In this document: one piece after another, positions 54,984-62,473 of the stretch
How the letters are laid out: each line of letters opens with the position of its first letter
Position numbering within the stretch: position 1 is the first letter of the stretch
Origin: Rhizobiales bacterium Ga0077537
GTDB taxonomy: Bacteria > Pseudomonadota > Alphaproteobacteria > Rhizobiales > Hyphomicrobiaceae
NCBI GenBank assembly: GCA_001464955.1
Contig: LNEM01000025.1
Location: 62,001-126,000 of the forward strand
Direction of reading: 5' to 3'
Length of the DNA stretch: 64,000 nucleotides
Program-made: the position numbers and the translations under genes
Notes under the pieces: model-generated
What the model was told of the DNA's origin: nothing
What the model saw: only the letters and a program-made list of their open reading frames with translations
The model's database searches: none

Positions 54984-55763
54984 ATGACCGACGAGATCCT
55001 GCTTACGCGTGATGGTCCCGTGATGACCATCACCCTCAACCGTCCGGCAAAGTACAATGCCTTGACCTTCGCCATGTACGCGCGCCTCGCCGAGATCTGC
55101 GACGGCGAGGCGCGTGATGGAACAGTCCGCGCGATCATCGTGACCGGCGCGGGCGGCAAGGCGTTCGCCGCCGGCACCGACATCGCCCAGTTCCGCGAAT
55201 TCAAGTCGCCAGAGGACGGCCTCGGGTACGAAAGCCGCGTCGACGCGATCCTCTCCTCGATCGAGCGCTGCCCCGTGCCGATGATCGCCGCGATCTCGGG
55301 CGCCTGCACCGGTGGCGGCGCGGCCATCGCGGCCTGCTGCGACATGCGCATCGCGACCCGCGACGTCCGCTACGGGTTTCCGATCGCCCGCACGCTCGGC
55401 AACTGTCTCTCCGCCACGAGCCTCCAGCGCCTCACGGGCCTGATGGGCGCGCCGCGGGTCGTCGACCTCCTGTTCACGTCGCGCCTGATGCCCGCCGACG
55501 AGTGCCTGGCGGCTGGTCTTGTCACCGAACTGCTCGACGACCACGCCGCGTTGATGGAGCGCGCCAACGCGCTTGCTCACCAGATCGCGGGCTACGCGCC
55601 GTTGACCCTCTCCACCACCAAGGAACTGATGCGGCGCATCCGTGAAGCGGCCCCGCGCGTCGACGATCACGACCTGGTCGCCAAGGTCTACACCAGCGCC
55701 GACTTCCGCGAGGGCCTCGATGCCTTTCTCGCAAAGCGCAAACCGGAATGGAAAGGCGTCTGA
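54984..55763 (+). CDS. Enoyl-CoA hydratase/isomerase-family protein lacking catalytic glutamates
   Basis: 259 aa, ATG 54984 after GAGGAGA. Crotonase fold: oxyanion segments FAAGTDIAQF and AISGACTGGGAAIAACCDMRI. The two Glu residues that do hydration in mitochondrial ECH fall on Ala (GGGAAIA instead of GGGCELA) and Ile (GFPIAR instead of GQPEIL). So hydration by the usual mechanism is unlikely; another crotonase-superfamily reaction (thioesterase, decarboxylase, dehalogenase-like) is more plausible. Upstream of an FAD-linked dehydrogenase, 54 bases apart. Confidence 0.85.
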   Translation: MTDEILLTRDGPVMTITLNRPAKYNALTFAMYARLAEICDGEARDGTVRAIIVTGAGGKAFAAGTDIAQFREFKSPEDGLGYESRVDAILSSIERCPVPMIAAISGACTGGGAAIAACCDMRIATRDVRYGFPIARTLGNCLSATSLQRLTGLMGAPRVVDLLFTSRLMPADECLAAGLVTELLDDHAALMERANALAHQIAGYAPLTLSTTKELMRRIREAAPRVDDHDLVAKVYTSADFREGLDAFLAKRKPEWKGV

Positions 55764-55817
55764 TCGCCAGCCCCGCTTCACGCTGGATCAAAGCCGCGTC
55801 GACCACGAGAGAGCCTC

Positions 55818-57266
55818 ATGTCTGAAATTCACGGCAACCCCCGCCCCGCGGTACCGTCGGGCGTCATCGAGCGTCTGAAGGCGGCCGTCGGCCCCGGCGG
55901 GTACCTCGACAAGCCCGAGGACATCCTCCCCTATTGCAGGAGCTGGCGGGGCAACTGGCAGGGCGAGTCGCCGCTTTTCCTGCGCCCGGCCACCACCGCC
56001 GAGATGGCAGCCGTCGTCAGCATCTGCGCCGAGACCGGCACGTCCATCGTGCCCCAGGGCGGCAACACCGGGCTCACCTACGGCAGCCAGCCCGGTCGCG
56101 GCATGAACGAGGTGATCGTGTCGACGGCGCGCATGAAGGCCGTCCGCGACGTCGACCTCGACAACGATACGATCACTGTCGAGGCGGGTGTCGTGCTGCA
56201 GGAGATCCAGCGCAAGGCGGCTGAACTCAACCGGTTCTTTCCGCTCAGTCTTGGTGCGGAAGGCACCTGCCAGATCGGCGGCAACATCTCGACCAATGCC
56301 GGCGGCATTCAGGTGCTGCGCTATGGCAATACGCGCAACCTCGTGCTCGGTCTCGAAGTCGTGTTGCCGGACGGACGCGTCTGGAACGGCCTCCGCAGTC
56401 TGCGCAAGGACAACACGGGCTATGACCTGAAGCAGCTGTTCATCGGCGGCGAAGGCACGCTCGGCATCATCACGGCGGCCGTCCTGAAGCTCTTCCCGCG
56501 CCCGACCGAGCAGCAGTCGGCCTGGATCGGCCTCGAGACGCCGGACGCAGCCGTGGCGCTGCTGGGGCTCATGCGCGAGCGCCTCGGCGAGGCCGTATCG
56601 TCGTTCGAGCTGATCAGCCGCCCGACCGTCGACCTGTTGCTCGCGGGCGTGCCCGGTTCGACGGATCCGCTCGCCGCCGAGCACCCCTGGTACGTGTTGA
56701 CCGAAGTCTCGGGCCAAGGGGCGCCCGGCTCGCTGGCCGAGGCCGTCGCCCACGTCCTCGAGATCGCCGTCGAGAAGGAACTCGTCCAGGACGCCGTCCT
56801 CGCCAGTTCCGGTGAGCAGGCGCGGCGCCTCTGGAAGATGCGCGAGGACCTCCCGTTCGGCGTCCAGGCGGCGGGTGGCGCCATTCCGCATGACGTGTCG
56901 GTGCCGCTATCGCGCATCACCGAATTCATCCGTCGCGCGGACGAGGCCATGCAGAGGGCCTATCCGACCGCTCGCTTCTGTTGTTTCGGCCACGTCGGCG
57001 ACGGCAACCTGCACTACAACCCGGTCCGTCCGGCCGACTGGACCTACGAGCAGTTTGCCGCAGAGCGCGAGGCCGTGAACAAGATCGTGCACGACATCGT
57101 CGTCGATCTCGGCGGTTCGATCAGTGCCGAGCACGGCATCGGAATTGTTCGGCTCGATGAGAACCTGCGCTACAAGTCGCCGGTCGAGATCGATCTGATG
57201 AACCGCATCAAGCTGGCGCTGGACCCGGCCAACATCATGAACCCGGGTAAGCTGGTCCGCATCTAG
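55818..57266 (+). CDS. FAD-linked 2-hydroxyacid dehydrogenase (FAD-binding PCMH/GlcD type)
   Basis: 482 aa, ATG 55818. The FAD-binding part has IVPQGGNTGLTYGSQP, LSLGAEGTCQIGGNISTNAGG, DNTGYDLKQLFIGGEGTLGIIT. The C-terminal FAD-oxidase domain has FGHVGDGNLHYN and EHGIGIVRLDENLRYKSPVEIDLMNRIKLALDPANIMNPGK. This places it among D-2-hydroxyglutarate, D-lactate and glycolate dehydrogenase-like enzymes; the precise substrate is undecided. It probably shares a transcript with the crotonase gene and ends at a strong terminator. Confidence 0.92.
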   Translation: MSEIHGNPRPAVPSGVIERLKAAVGPGGYLDKPEDILPYCRSWRGNWQGESPLFLRPATTAEMAAVVSICAETGTSIVPQGGNTGLTYGSQPGRGMNEVIVSTARMKAVRDVDLDNDTITVEAGVVLQEIQRKAAELNRFFPLSLGAEGTCQIGGNISTNAGGIQVLRYGNTRNLVLGLEVVLPDGRVWNGLRSLRKDNTGYDLKQLFIGGEGTLGIITAAVLKLFPRPTEQQSAWIGLETPDAAVALLGLMRERLGEAVSSFELISRPTVDLLLAGVPGSTDPLAAEHPWYVLTEVSGQGAPGSLAEAVAHVLEIAVEKELVQDAVLASSGEQARRLWKMREDLPFGVQAAGGAIPHDVSVPLSRITEFIRRADEAMQRAYPTARFCCFGHVGDGNLHYNPVRPADWTYEQFAAEREAVNKIVHDIVVDLGGSISAEHGIGIVRLDENLRYKSPVEIDLMNRIKLALDPANIMNPGKLVRI

Positions 57267-57296
57267 CGGCGTGCCTGCGTCGTTCGCTGAAAAAAG

Positions 57297-57322
57297 AAAG
57301 GGCTGCCGTGAGGCAGCCCTTT
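57297..57322. terminator. Strong intrinsic terminator, 11-base perfect stem
   Basis: AAAGGGCTGCC (57297-57307), loop GTGA, GGCAGCCCTTT (57312-57322), with A's before and T's after. It lies between the convergent FAD-dehydrogenase and small basic-protein genes and can serve both. Confidence 0.9.
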
Positions 57323-57348
57323 CCGTTCGACTGTCCGTCGGACGTCGA

Positions 57349-57609
57349 CTACCAGCGGCGGTAGCGGCGATACGGACGATAGTGGCGGTGCGGGCGGTAC
57401 GGCTTGACCCACACGCGATGGCAGCGCACGCCATAACGCGTGCGATGGCAGCGACGCACCCAGTAGGTCTTCTCGACGGCCGACGGAGCCTGCGTGGCAG
57501 CCTTCAGCGGCGTGAGGCCTGCACCAGCGGGTGCGGCTTCGGCGTTCGTGAACGAGAACCCGACGACCAGCATGAGTGCCAGCGCGAGCATGCGGAAGAG
57601 TTGACGCAT
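57349..57609 (-). CDS. Small secreted His/Tyr/Arg-rich protein
   Basis: 86 aa from ATG 57609 after AAAGGA. Signal peptide MRQLFRMLALALMLVVGFSFTNAEA-AP. The mature part is short, with a Cys pair (RRCHRTRYGVRCHR) and a basic aromatic C-terminus (YRPHRHYRPYRRYRRW). It could bind metal, polyanion or cell wall; no family recognised. A longer open frame to 57708 has no support. Upstream on the same strand is the membrane fusion protein gene, 199 bases away. Confidence 0.78.
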   Translation of the reverse strand: MRQLFRMLALALMLVVGFSFTNAEAAPAGAGLTPLKAATQAPSAVEKTYWVRRCHRTRYGVRCHRVWVKPYRPHRHYRPYRRYRRW

Positions 57610-57808
57610 CGTAGTGGATCCTTTCGCGTACGTGAGTGCTTCCCGGCGCCTCACTATAACGTAGCTGATCGGGGAATCCGTCGAGCCGACACAAAAATTT
57701 GTGGGCACGGGGATAAATTTTGAGGGAGCCCGGAAACATCAAGGAAAAGGGCGGCATTGCTGTTGCAACGCCGCCCTGCAAGCGCGATCGCATGGACGTC
57801 GGGATCGA

Positions 57809-58867
57809 TTAGGGCTTGACCGTAGCAGCCACACTGCGGCCGCCGAACAGCGAGCTGATCCGGCGTTCACGCTGGGTGTCCACGGTGACGGAGGCGGTCA
57901 TGCCTGCGCGGAGCGGGACCGGCTCGGACGTGCTGGCCGGCTTGAGCTTGAGCCGCACAGGCAATCTCTGCACCACCTTGACCCAGTTTCCGGACGCATT
58001 CTGCGGCGGCAGCAGCGCGAACTCGGCGCCTGTGGCCGGGCTGATGCTCTGGACTTCGGCCGTCCACACCACGTCCGGATAGATGTCGAGCACGACCGTC
58101 GCCGTCTGACCGGGGCGCACGTGGGTGAGCTCGGTTTCCTTGAAGTTCGCTTCGACCCACGCCTCGGCATCGCTCACGAGCGCGAAGAGCGGTGTTGCGG
58201 CGCGAACATGTTCGCCGGGCAACAGCTTGACGTTGACGGCAAGGCCGCCCAGCGGCGCCGTCACGACGGTGCGGTCGAGATCGAGCTTGGCCCGATTGCG
58301 CGCGGCCACCTTCTCCCGGACGAGGGGATGGTCGGCCGTCGCGATGTTCGGGTCTCCGCCGAGCTGGGCGAGAACCCGCTGCATCTTCTGTCGCGATGCG
58401 GTGACACGCGCTCGTGAGGCGTCTGCGTTGGCGTCCGCTTCCTCGAACTGGAACGCCTTGCCCACGCCCTTCTCCGCGAGCCGCTTCTGGCGGTCCCGTT
58501 GTGCGTCGAAGAACTGAACGCGGTCCTCGGCTTCCTTCTGCTCGGCGAGACTTTCGCGATACTCGGCGCGCAGCGCCTCGACGCGGGCCCGCGTCTGGTC
58601 GAGTTCGGCCTCGGCCCGGTCGAGGGCGAGCTTGTAGGGCTCCGGATCGATCTTGATCAGCAGGTCGCCCGGCTTCACGTGGGCGTGGTCCTTGATCCCG
58701 ACCTCGATCACACGGCCGGAGACTTCTGCGGCCACGTGCACGATATCGGCCTTCACGTAGGCGTTCTCAGTGGAAATGTACCGCCCGCCCCAAAGATACC
58801 AGAGGAGGGCGCCGGCGATGGCCGCGGCGGGAACGGCGATGAGGAGAATGGGTCTCAGGAGGCGCAT
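57809..58867 (-). CDS. EmrA/HlyD-type membrane fusion protein
   Basis: 352 aa. N-terminal membrane helix (about 7-26), lipoyl half ISTENAYVKADIVHVAAEVSGRVIEVGI, a coiled coil (about 75-165), second lipoyl half LDLDRTVVTAPLGGLAVNVKLLPGEHV, then beta-barrel PGQTATVVLDIYPDVVW. This is the EmrA type that normally partners an MFS exporter (EmrB) and an outer-membrane channel. Neither is adjacent. Downstream of a MarR gene on the same strand, 115 bases apart, so MarR probably controls it. Confidence 0.9.
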   Translation of the reverse strand: MRLLRPILLIAVPAAAIAGALLWYLWGGRYISTENAYVKADIVHVAAEVSGRVIEVGIKDHAHVKPGDLLIKIDPEPYKLALDRAEAELDQTRARVEALRAEYRESLAEQKEAEDRVQFFDAQRDRQKRLAEKGVGKAFQFEEADANADASRARVTASRQKMQRVLAQLGGDPNIATADHPLVREKVAARNRAKLDLDRTVVTAPLGGLAVNVKLLPGEHVRAATPLFALVSDAEAWVEANFKETELTHVRPGQTATVVLDIYPDVVWTAEVQSISPATGAEFALLPPQNASGNWVKVVQRLPVRLKLKPASTSEPVPLRAGMTASVTVDTQRERRISSLFGGRSVAATVKP

Positions 58868-58982
58868 TGTTCTGACTCGGGTTCGTCGTGTCTAAGAGCG
58901 ATGTGATGTCCAGGTGGCAGTGGGCTGAAGGTTCGCCGCGCCGTCCGGACCGGCCCGGCCGGGCCAGCGGGCGCGGCGCGCC

Positions 58983-59492
58983 TCAGGCCGATCGGGCGTC
59001 TCCCATGGCGACGGGCTCATCGAAATGATCGAGGAGTGCGATCTCCACGACACTGTCGTTGTCGGACATTGCGACCAGGCGCGACTTCACGCGCGCGAGA
59101 AGAAGATTGAGCCGGTTCACTTCGGCCTCGGAGAGATCGACGAGGGCGTCGGCGACGGTGGACTGGGCGATCGGCCATATGGCGGCGTGAACACGCTCGC
59201 CGAGATCCGTGAGGAAGATCCGATTGATTCGCCGGTCGTCGGGGTCGGGCCGTCGCTCGACCCAGCCGCGCTCCTGCAACCTGTCGACGATCTTGCCGGC
59301 GGGCGCCCGCTCGATCTCCATCATGTCCGCCAGCTCCGACTGGCTGGCGCCGGGCCTGCGCTTCAGCCGCACGATCGCCAGCCATTGCGGCCGCGTGAGT
59401 CCGAGCGCCTTGACACGGCGGTCGAACACCGTGCGCATCAGTCGCGCGACGTCCGTCGTCAACCAGCCGAAATTGCGGTCCGTGTCCGGCAT
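58983..59492 (-). CDS. MarR-family transcriptional regulator
   Basis: 169 aa. ATG 59492 chosen because GGAAGCGAG lies upstream; ATG 59555 is in frame but has none. Winged helix: LGLTRPQWLAIVRLKRRPGASQSELADMMEIERAPAGKIVDRLQERGWVERRPDPDDRRINRIFLTDLGERV, with the DxRxxRI wing. It resembles SlyA/EmrR regulators of efflux. It likely represses itself and the membrane fusion protein gene. A GTTAA-N7-TTAAC palindrome lies 34 bases upstream of its start. Confidence 0.93.
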   Translation of the reverse strand: MPDTDRNFGWLTTDVARLMRTVFDRRVKALGLTRPQWLAIVRLKRRPGASQSELADMMEIERAPAGKIVDRLQERGWVERRPDPDDRRINRIFLTDLGERVHAAIWPIAQSTVADALVDLSEAEVNRLNLLLARVKSRLVAMSDNDSVVEIALLDHFDEPVAMGDARSA

Positions 59493-59526
59493 GCTCGCTT
59501 CCGATCCATCACGTGAGGGTTGAGGC

Positions 59527-59543
59527 GTTAACCGGGAATTAAC
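59527..59543. promoter_or_regulatory. CtrA-type motif / palindromic operator
   Basis: TTAACCGGGAATTAAC (59528-59543) matches the full CtrA consensus TTAA-N7-TTAAC; with the preceding G it is also an inverted repeat GTTAA-N7-TTAAC. It lies 34 bases ahead of the MarR gene. It may be a CtrA site, the MarR autoregulatory operator, or both. Confidence 0.6.
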
Positions 59544-59567
59544 CTCGATTGACATAGCATGAAGATA

Positions 59568-59596
59568 GTATCCCCAGTTACGATGATCAAGGATAC
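59568..59596. promoter_or_regulatory. Inverted repeat in the MarR-secB intergenic region
   Basis: GTATCC (59568-59573) and GGATAC (59591-59596), perfect six-base arms with a 17-base spacer. One of three palindromes in this region; the wide spacing makes it weaker than the next. Confidence 0.35.
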
Positions 59597-59617
59597 AGTG
59601 GTCACGGTTATCGAAGT

Positions 59618-59632
59618 GCATACGAGGTATGC
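59618..59632. promoter_or_regulatory. Perfect palindrome with 3-base centre
   Basis: GCATAC-GAG-GTATGC (59618-59632) is a perfect six-base-arm inverted repeat in a 300-base intergenic region, about 160 bases ahead of secB. Its shape suits a dimeric repressor. Confidence 0.5.
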
Positions 59633-59792
59633 GCTCGATGTATGTCTGCGCTGCGTCGGCGGCCGAAGCCCGTCGCGGTCGCAACCGCTTGGAAGTCGGG
59701 GAGCACTCGGCGAATCGCCTTGCTGCCCCGCGGAGGCTCATGATAGCGACCCCTGAGTTCAGGACCGCCGGGGACATCAGGAGCGAGACGAC

Positions 59793-60302
59793 ATGACCGA
59801 GCCCACGAAGACGAATGGCAGTGCGACCCAGGGCGGTGGCGCGGAGGCGGCTCAACTGCAGGTCGGCATTCGGGTCCTCGGGCAGTACGTGCGCGATCTG
59901 TCGTTCGAAAGCCCGAACATCCGCAAGCTCATGACATCCCAGGCCGAGAACCCTAATCTCGAGCTCGAGATGAACGTGTCCCCCGAGCAGATCGCGCCGG
60001 ACGTTTTCGAGACGACATTGTCGTTCACGGCCAAGGCCAACGCCCCGTCGATCGGCGTGATCTTCGAGATGGAGATCGACTACAGCGGTATCTTTCGCAT
60101 CGAGAACGCCCCGCCGGAGATGCTGGACGCCATTCTGCACATCCAGTGCCCGTCGCTGTTGTTCCCATTCCTTCGCCGCATCGTGGCCGACACGACTCGC
60201 GATGGAGGCATCATGCCGCCGCTGATGCTCGATCCGGTCGATTTCGCGACGCTCTACATGCGCAAGCGCGCGGCGCAGGCGGGGGCCCAACCACCGGCCT
60301 AG
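59793..60302 (+). CDS. secB: Protein-export chaperone SecB
   Basis: 169 aa. Cytosolic tetrameric chaperone delivering unfolded preproteins to SecA. Alphaproteobacterial SecB pattern: LGQYVRDLSFESPNIRKL, NPNLELEMNVSPEQIAPDVFETTLSFTAKA, FEMEIDYSGIFRIENAPPEML, CPSLLFPFLRRIVADTTRDGGIMPPLMLDPVDFATLY. Start at ATG 59793 after GGAGCGAGACG. Converges with the cyclic-nucleotide-type gene. Confidence 0.97.
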   Translation: MTEPTKTNGSATQGGGAEAAQLQVGIRVLGQYVRDLSFESPNIRKLMTSQAENPNLELEMNVSPEQIAPDVFETTLSFTAKANAPSIGVIFEMEIDYSGIFRIENAPPEMLDAILHIQCPSLLFPFLRRIVADTTRDGGIMPPLMLDPVDFATLYMRKRAAQAGAQPPA

Positions 60303-60349
60303 GTCGACGATCTGGATGAGACGGGGGGCAGCATGAAAGCGAATGCGTC

Positions 60350-60859
60350 CTAGCCGACCTGGGCAAGGTCCGGTTCTTCGCTGGCCGATGGCGCGAAGTG
60401 GGCGGCGACTGCGGCCAGCCGTTCGTCGATGACTTTCAGCTCCAGCGCCACCCGCATCAGCCGGGACGCCAGCCGCTGCCGGAAGTGGGCGGCGATCTCC
60501 GGCTCGGCGCCGAACAGGTCGAGCAGGGCGGTCCGAGGGATCTTCACGGCCTTCACGTCGCCGTCGGCAACTGCCGTCACGGCGAAGACGTGCTCGCTGA
60601 GCATCGCCAGCTCGCCGAAGAGCGTGCCGGCCCCGAGCGAGCGGCGATCGGTCCCGCGCTCGGCGTCGGCCTCGACCGTCGCAGCGCCCGCGACCATGAG
60701 GATGGCCCCATCGCCCTCGACGCCCGCCTCGATCAGCTTCTGGCCGTCACGGAAAATCAGGCGATCGGTGAGGCCGGCGATCTGCTCGAGCTGCGTGGGC
60801 GTGAGCCCACGGAAGGCCTCCAGTGCCGCCAGCCGCTGCGTAATGAGATCGAGCGCCAT
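60350..60859 (-). CDS. Cyclic nucleotide-binding (Crp-type sensor) domain protein
   Basis: 169 aa from ATG 60859 after GAGAGGG. cNMP-binding beta-roll: LTDRLIFRDGQKLIEAGVEGDGAILMVAGAATVE, then LGAGTLFGELAMLSEHVFAVTAVADGDVKAVKIPRTALLDLF; the GELA phosphate-binding cassette is present but its usual Arg is replaced (SEHVFA). There is no helix-turn-helix; the C-terminus is a helix. It may act as a stand-alone sensor or protein-interaction module. Its upstream neighbour is a response regulator gene, 240 bases away. Confidence 0.88.
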   Translation of the reverse strand: MALDLITQRLAALEAFRGLTPTQLEQIAGLTDRLIFRDGQKLIEAGVEGDGAILMVAGAATVEADAERGTDRRSLGAGTLFGELAMLSEHVFAVTAVADGDVKAVKIPRTALLDLFGAEPEIAAHFRQRLASRLMRVALELKVIDERLAAVAAHFAPSASEEPDLAQVG

Positions 60860-61099
60860 CAACCCTCTCGCCGTCCGCAGATGCGCCACTTTCGGGCTCC
60901 GCCCACCCGGATGGGCGGCGAGCGCGTGAAAGCGGCGTATCCGCTGATCGCGTGGCCGATGACGCAAGACCCGTCACAACCGACGGAACGTCCACGCAGA
61001 TCCGACTAGTCACCGATTCTGGTGTGCGAGGGCAATCGCTGTCGGGACACACCTGCGGCTGATCGTGAGTGCCTCGGCGCCGCCCGCTGTCCCGGGGGA

Positions 61100-61786
61100 T
61101 CAGGGGACGAGCTTGTAGCCGCCCATCTCCGTGATCAGCAACTCGGCGTTGGAGGGATCTTTCTCGATCTTCTGGCGCAGCCGGTAGATGTGCGTCTCGA
61201 GTGTATGTGTCGTGACACCGGCATTGTAGCCCCATACCTCGTGCAGCAGCACGTCGCGGGTGACGACCTTCTCCCCCGACCGATAGAGGAACTTGAGGAT
61301 CGACGTCTCCTTCTCGGTCAGACGGATCTTCGAGCCCTTCTCGTCGAGCAGCATCTTGGAGGCCGGCTTGAACGTGTAGGGCCCGATCGTGAAGACCGCG
61401 TCCTCGCTCTGTTCGTGCTGGCGCAACTGCGCCCGAATGCGGGCCAGCAGGACGGCGAACTTGAATGGCTTCGTCACATAGTCGTTGGCGCCGGCATCGA
61501 GCCCCAGCACGACGTCAGAATCAGTCACGTTGCCGGTCAGCATGATGATCGGGCTCTTGAAGCCCGACTTGCGCAGCATCTTGCAGGCCTCGCGGCCGTC
61601 CATGTCCGGAAGGCCGACGTCGAGGATGACGAGATCGAGCCGCTCCTTCTTCGCCGTCTCGATGCCGAGCGCCGCCGTGCTCGCCGTGCGGATATCGAAC
61701 TCGTCGTGCAGCAGGAGCTGATCCTTGAGGCTGTCACGCAGCTCCTCGTCGTCGTCGACCAGAAGAATGGTGCGTGCCGTGCTCAT
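61100..61786 (-). CDS. OmpR-family response regulator transcription factor
   Basis: 228 aa from ATG 61786 after GGGAGC; the frame extends upstream antisense to the transpeptidase gene and is not coding there. Receiver: LVDDDEELRDSL, phospho-acceptor Asp56 in VILDVGLPDMDG, Thr in MLTGN, Lys in TKPFKF. DNA-binding winged helix: KIRLTEKETSILKFLYRSGEKVVTRDVLLHEVWGY and THTLETHIYRLRQKIEKDPSNAELLITEMGGYKL. No histidine kinase is adjacent. Divergent from the L,D-transpeptidase gene, so cell-wall genes are possible targets. Confidence 0.94.
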   Translation of the reverse strand: MSTARTILLVDDDEELRDSLKDQLLLHDEFDIRTASTAALGIETAKKERLDLVILDVGLPDMDGREACKMLRKSGFKSPIIMLTGNVTDSDVVLGLDAGANDYVTKPFKFAVLLARIRAQLRQHEQSEDAVFTIGPYTFKPASKMLLDEKGSKIRLTEKETSILKFLYRSGEKVVTRDVLLHEVWGYNAGVTTHTLETHIYRLRQKIEKDPSNAELLITEMGGYKLVP

Positions 61787-61879
61787 GGAATTGCTCCCGA
61801 AGGCTCCTCGTTCGGGGCCGACTGTATCATCGGACGATCCGTTGAAATAGTCTCGGCTGACAAGCGTCGGGGAGGCGAC

Positions 61880-62449
61880 ATGGTGCGTGAGCGGATGAAG
61901 ACAGCGGCCACGCGAGCGCCCCGGAAGCGCCCGACCCGTCTGGTGGTGCGGAGTCTCCGTGCCGCTGCAACGCGAGGCATCCTCGAAGTCGCGGGTCTCC
62001 GCGTGCGCTGTGCCCTCGGCCGGACTGGACGGCGGGCGAGGAAGCGCGAGGGGGACGGGGCGACGCCCATCGGCGTCTGGCGGCTTCAGGAGGTGCTTTG
62101 GCGGCCGGACCGCGGCCTCCCGCCGGTGACAGCGCTCCCGCGACGAGCCATCCGGCCCGACGACGGCTGGTGCGATGCCCCGGCCGACCGCAACTACAAC
62201 CGGCGCGTGAGCTTGCCCTATCCCGCCAGCACCGAACGCCTGAGCCGCGACGACGCCCTCTACGACATCGTCGTGGTCCTCGACTACAACATCCGCCACC
62301 GGAGCCGTGGCGCCGGCAGCGCCATCTTCATGCACGTGGCGCGACCGGGCTGGCTGCCGACCGAAGGTTGCATCGCGCTCGCCGAGCACGACCTCCGACG
62401 CGTGCTCGCGCACTGCCGGGGCCGGTCGGTCCTCGTCGTGCCGCGATAA
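61880..62449 (+). CDS. L,D-transpeptidase (YkuD-type) family protein
   Basis: 189 aa from ATG 61880 with GGGGAGG upstream. YkuD-type catalytic region: IFMHVARPGWLPTEGCIAL with His-x-x-Arg and the nucleophilic Cys of the xGC motif (Thr-Glu replaces the usual Ser-x before GC). RKREGDGATPIGVWRL is the family's N-terminal block. No signal peptide, but the basic N-terminus is long; localisation is unclear. L,D-transpeptidases make 3-3 peptidoglycan crosslinks or attach proteins to the wall. Divergent from the OmpR-family regulator. Confidence 0.88.
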   Translation: MVRERMKTAATRAPRKRPTRLVVRSLRAAATRGILEVAGLRVRCALGRTGRRARKREGDGATPIGVWRLQEVLWRPDRGLPPVTALPRRAIRPDDGWCDAPADRNYNRRVSLPYPASTERLSRDDALYDIVVVLDYNIRHRSRGAGSAIFMHVARPGWLPTEGCIALAEHDLRRVLAHCRGRSVLVVPR

Positions 62450-62473
62450 GCCCGGCGGCTCCGACAGGTCGCC

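Larger units (their letters stand above)
59493..59792. other. MarR-secB divergent intergenic region
   Basis: 300 bases holding the three palindromes listed separately (59527-59543, 59568-59596, 59618-59632). No coding frame with family resemblance. The part from about 59640 to 59790 shows no structure I could assign. Confidence 0.6.

Noticed and set aside
54063-55781. 572-codon minus-strand frame over hisN and the crotonase gene
   Set aside because: Antisense to two genes with strong motifs and ribosome sites.
59549-59573. TTGACA near the MarR-secB region as a -35 box
   Set aside because: No acceptable -10 box at 16-18 bases on the same strand; GTATCC falls at the wrong spacing.
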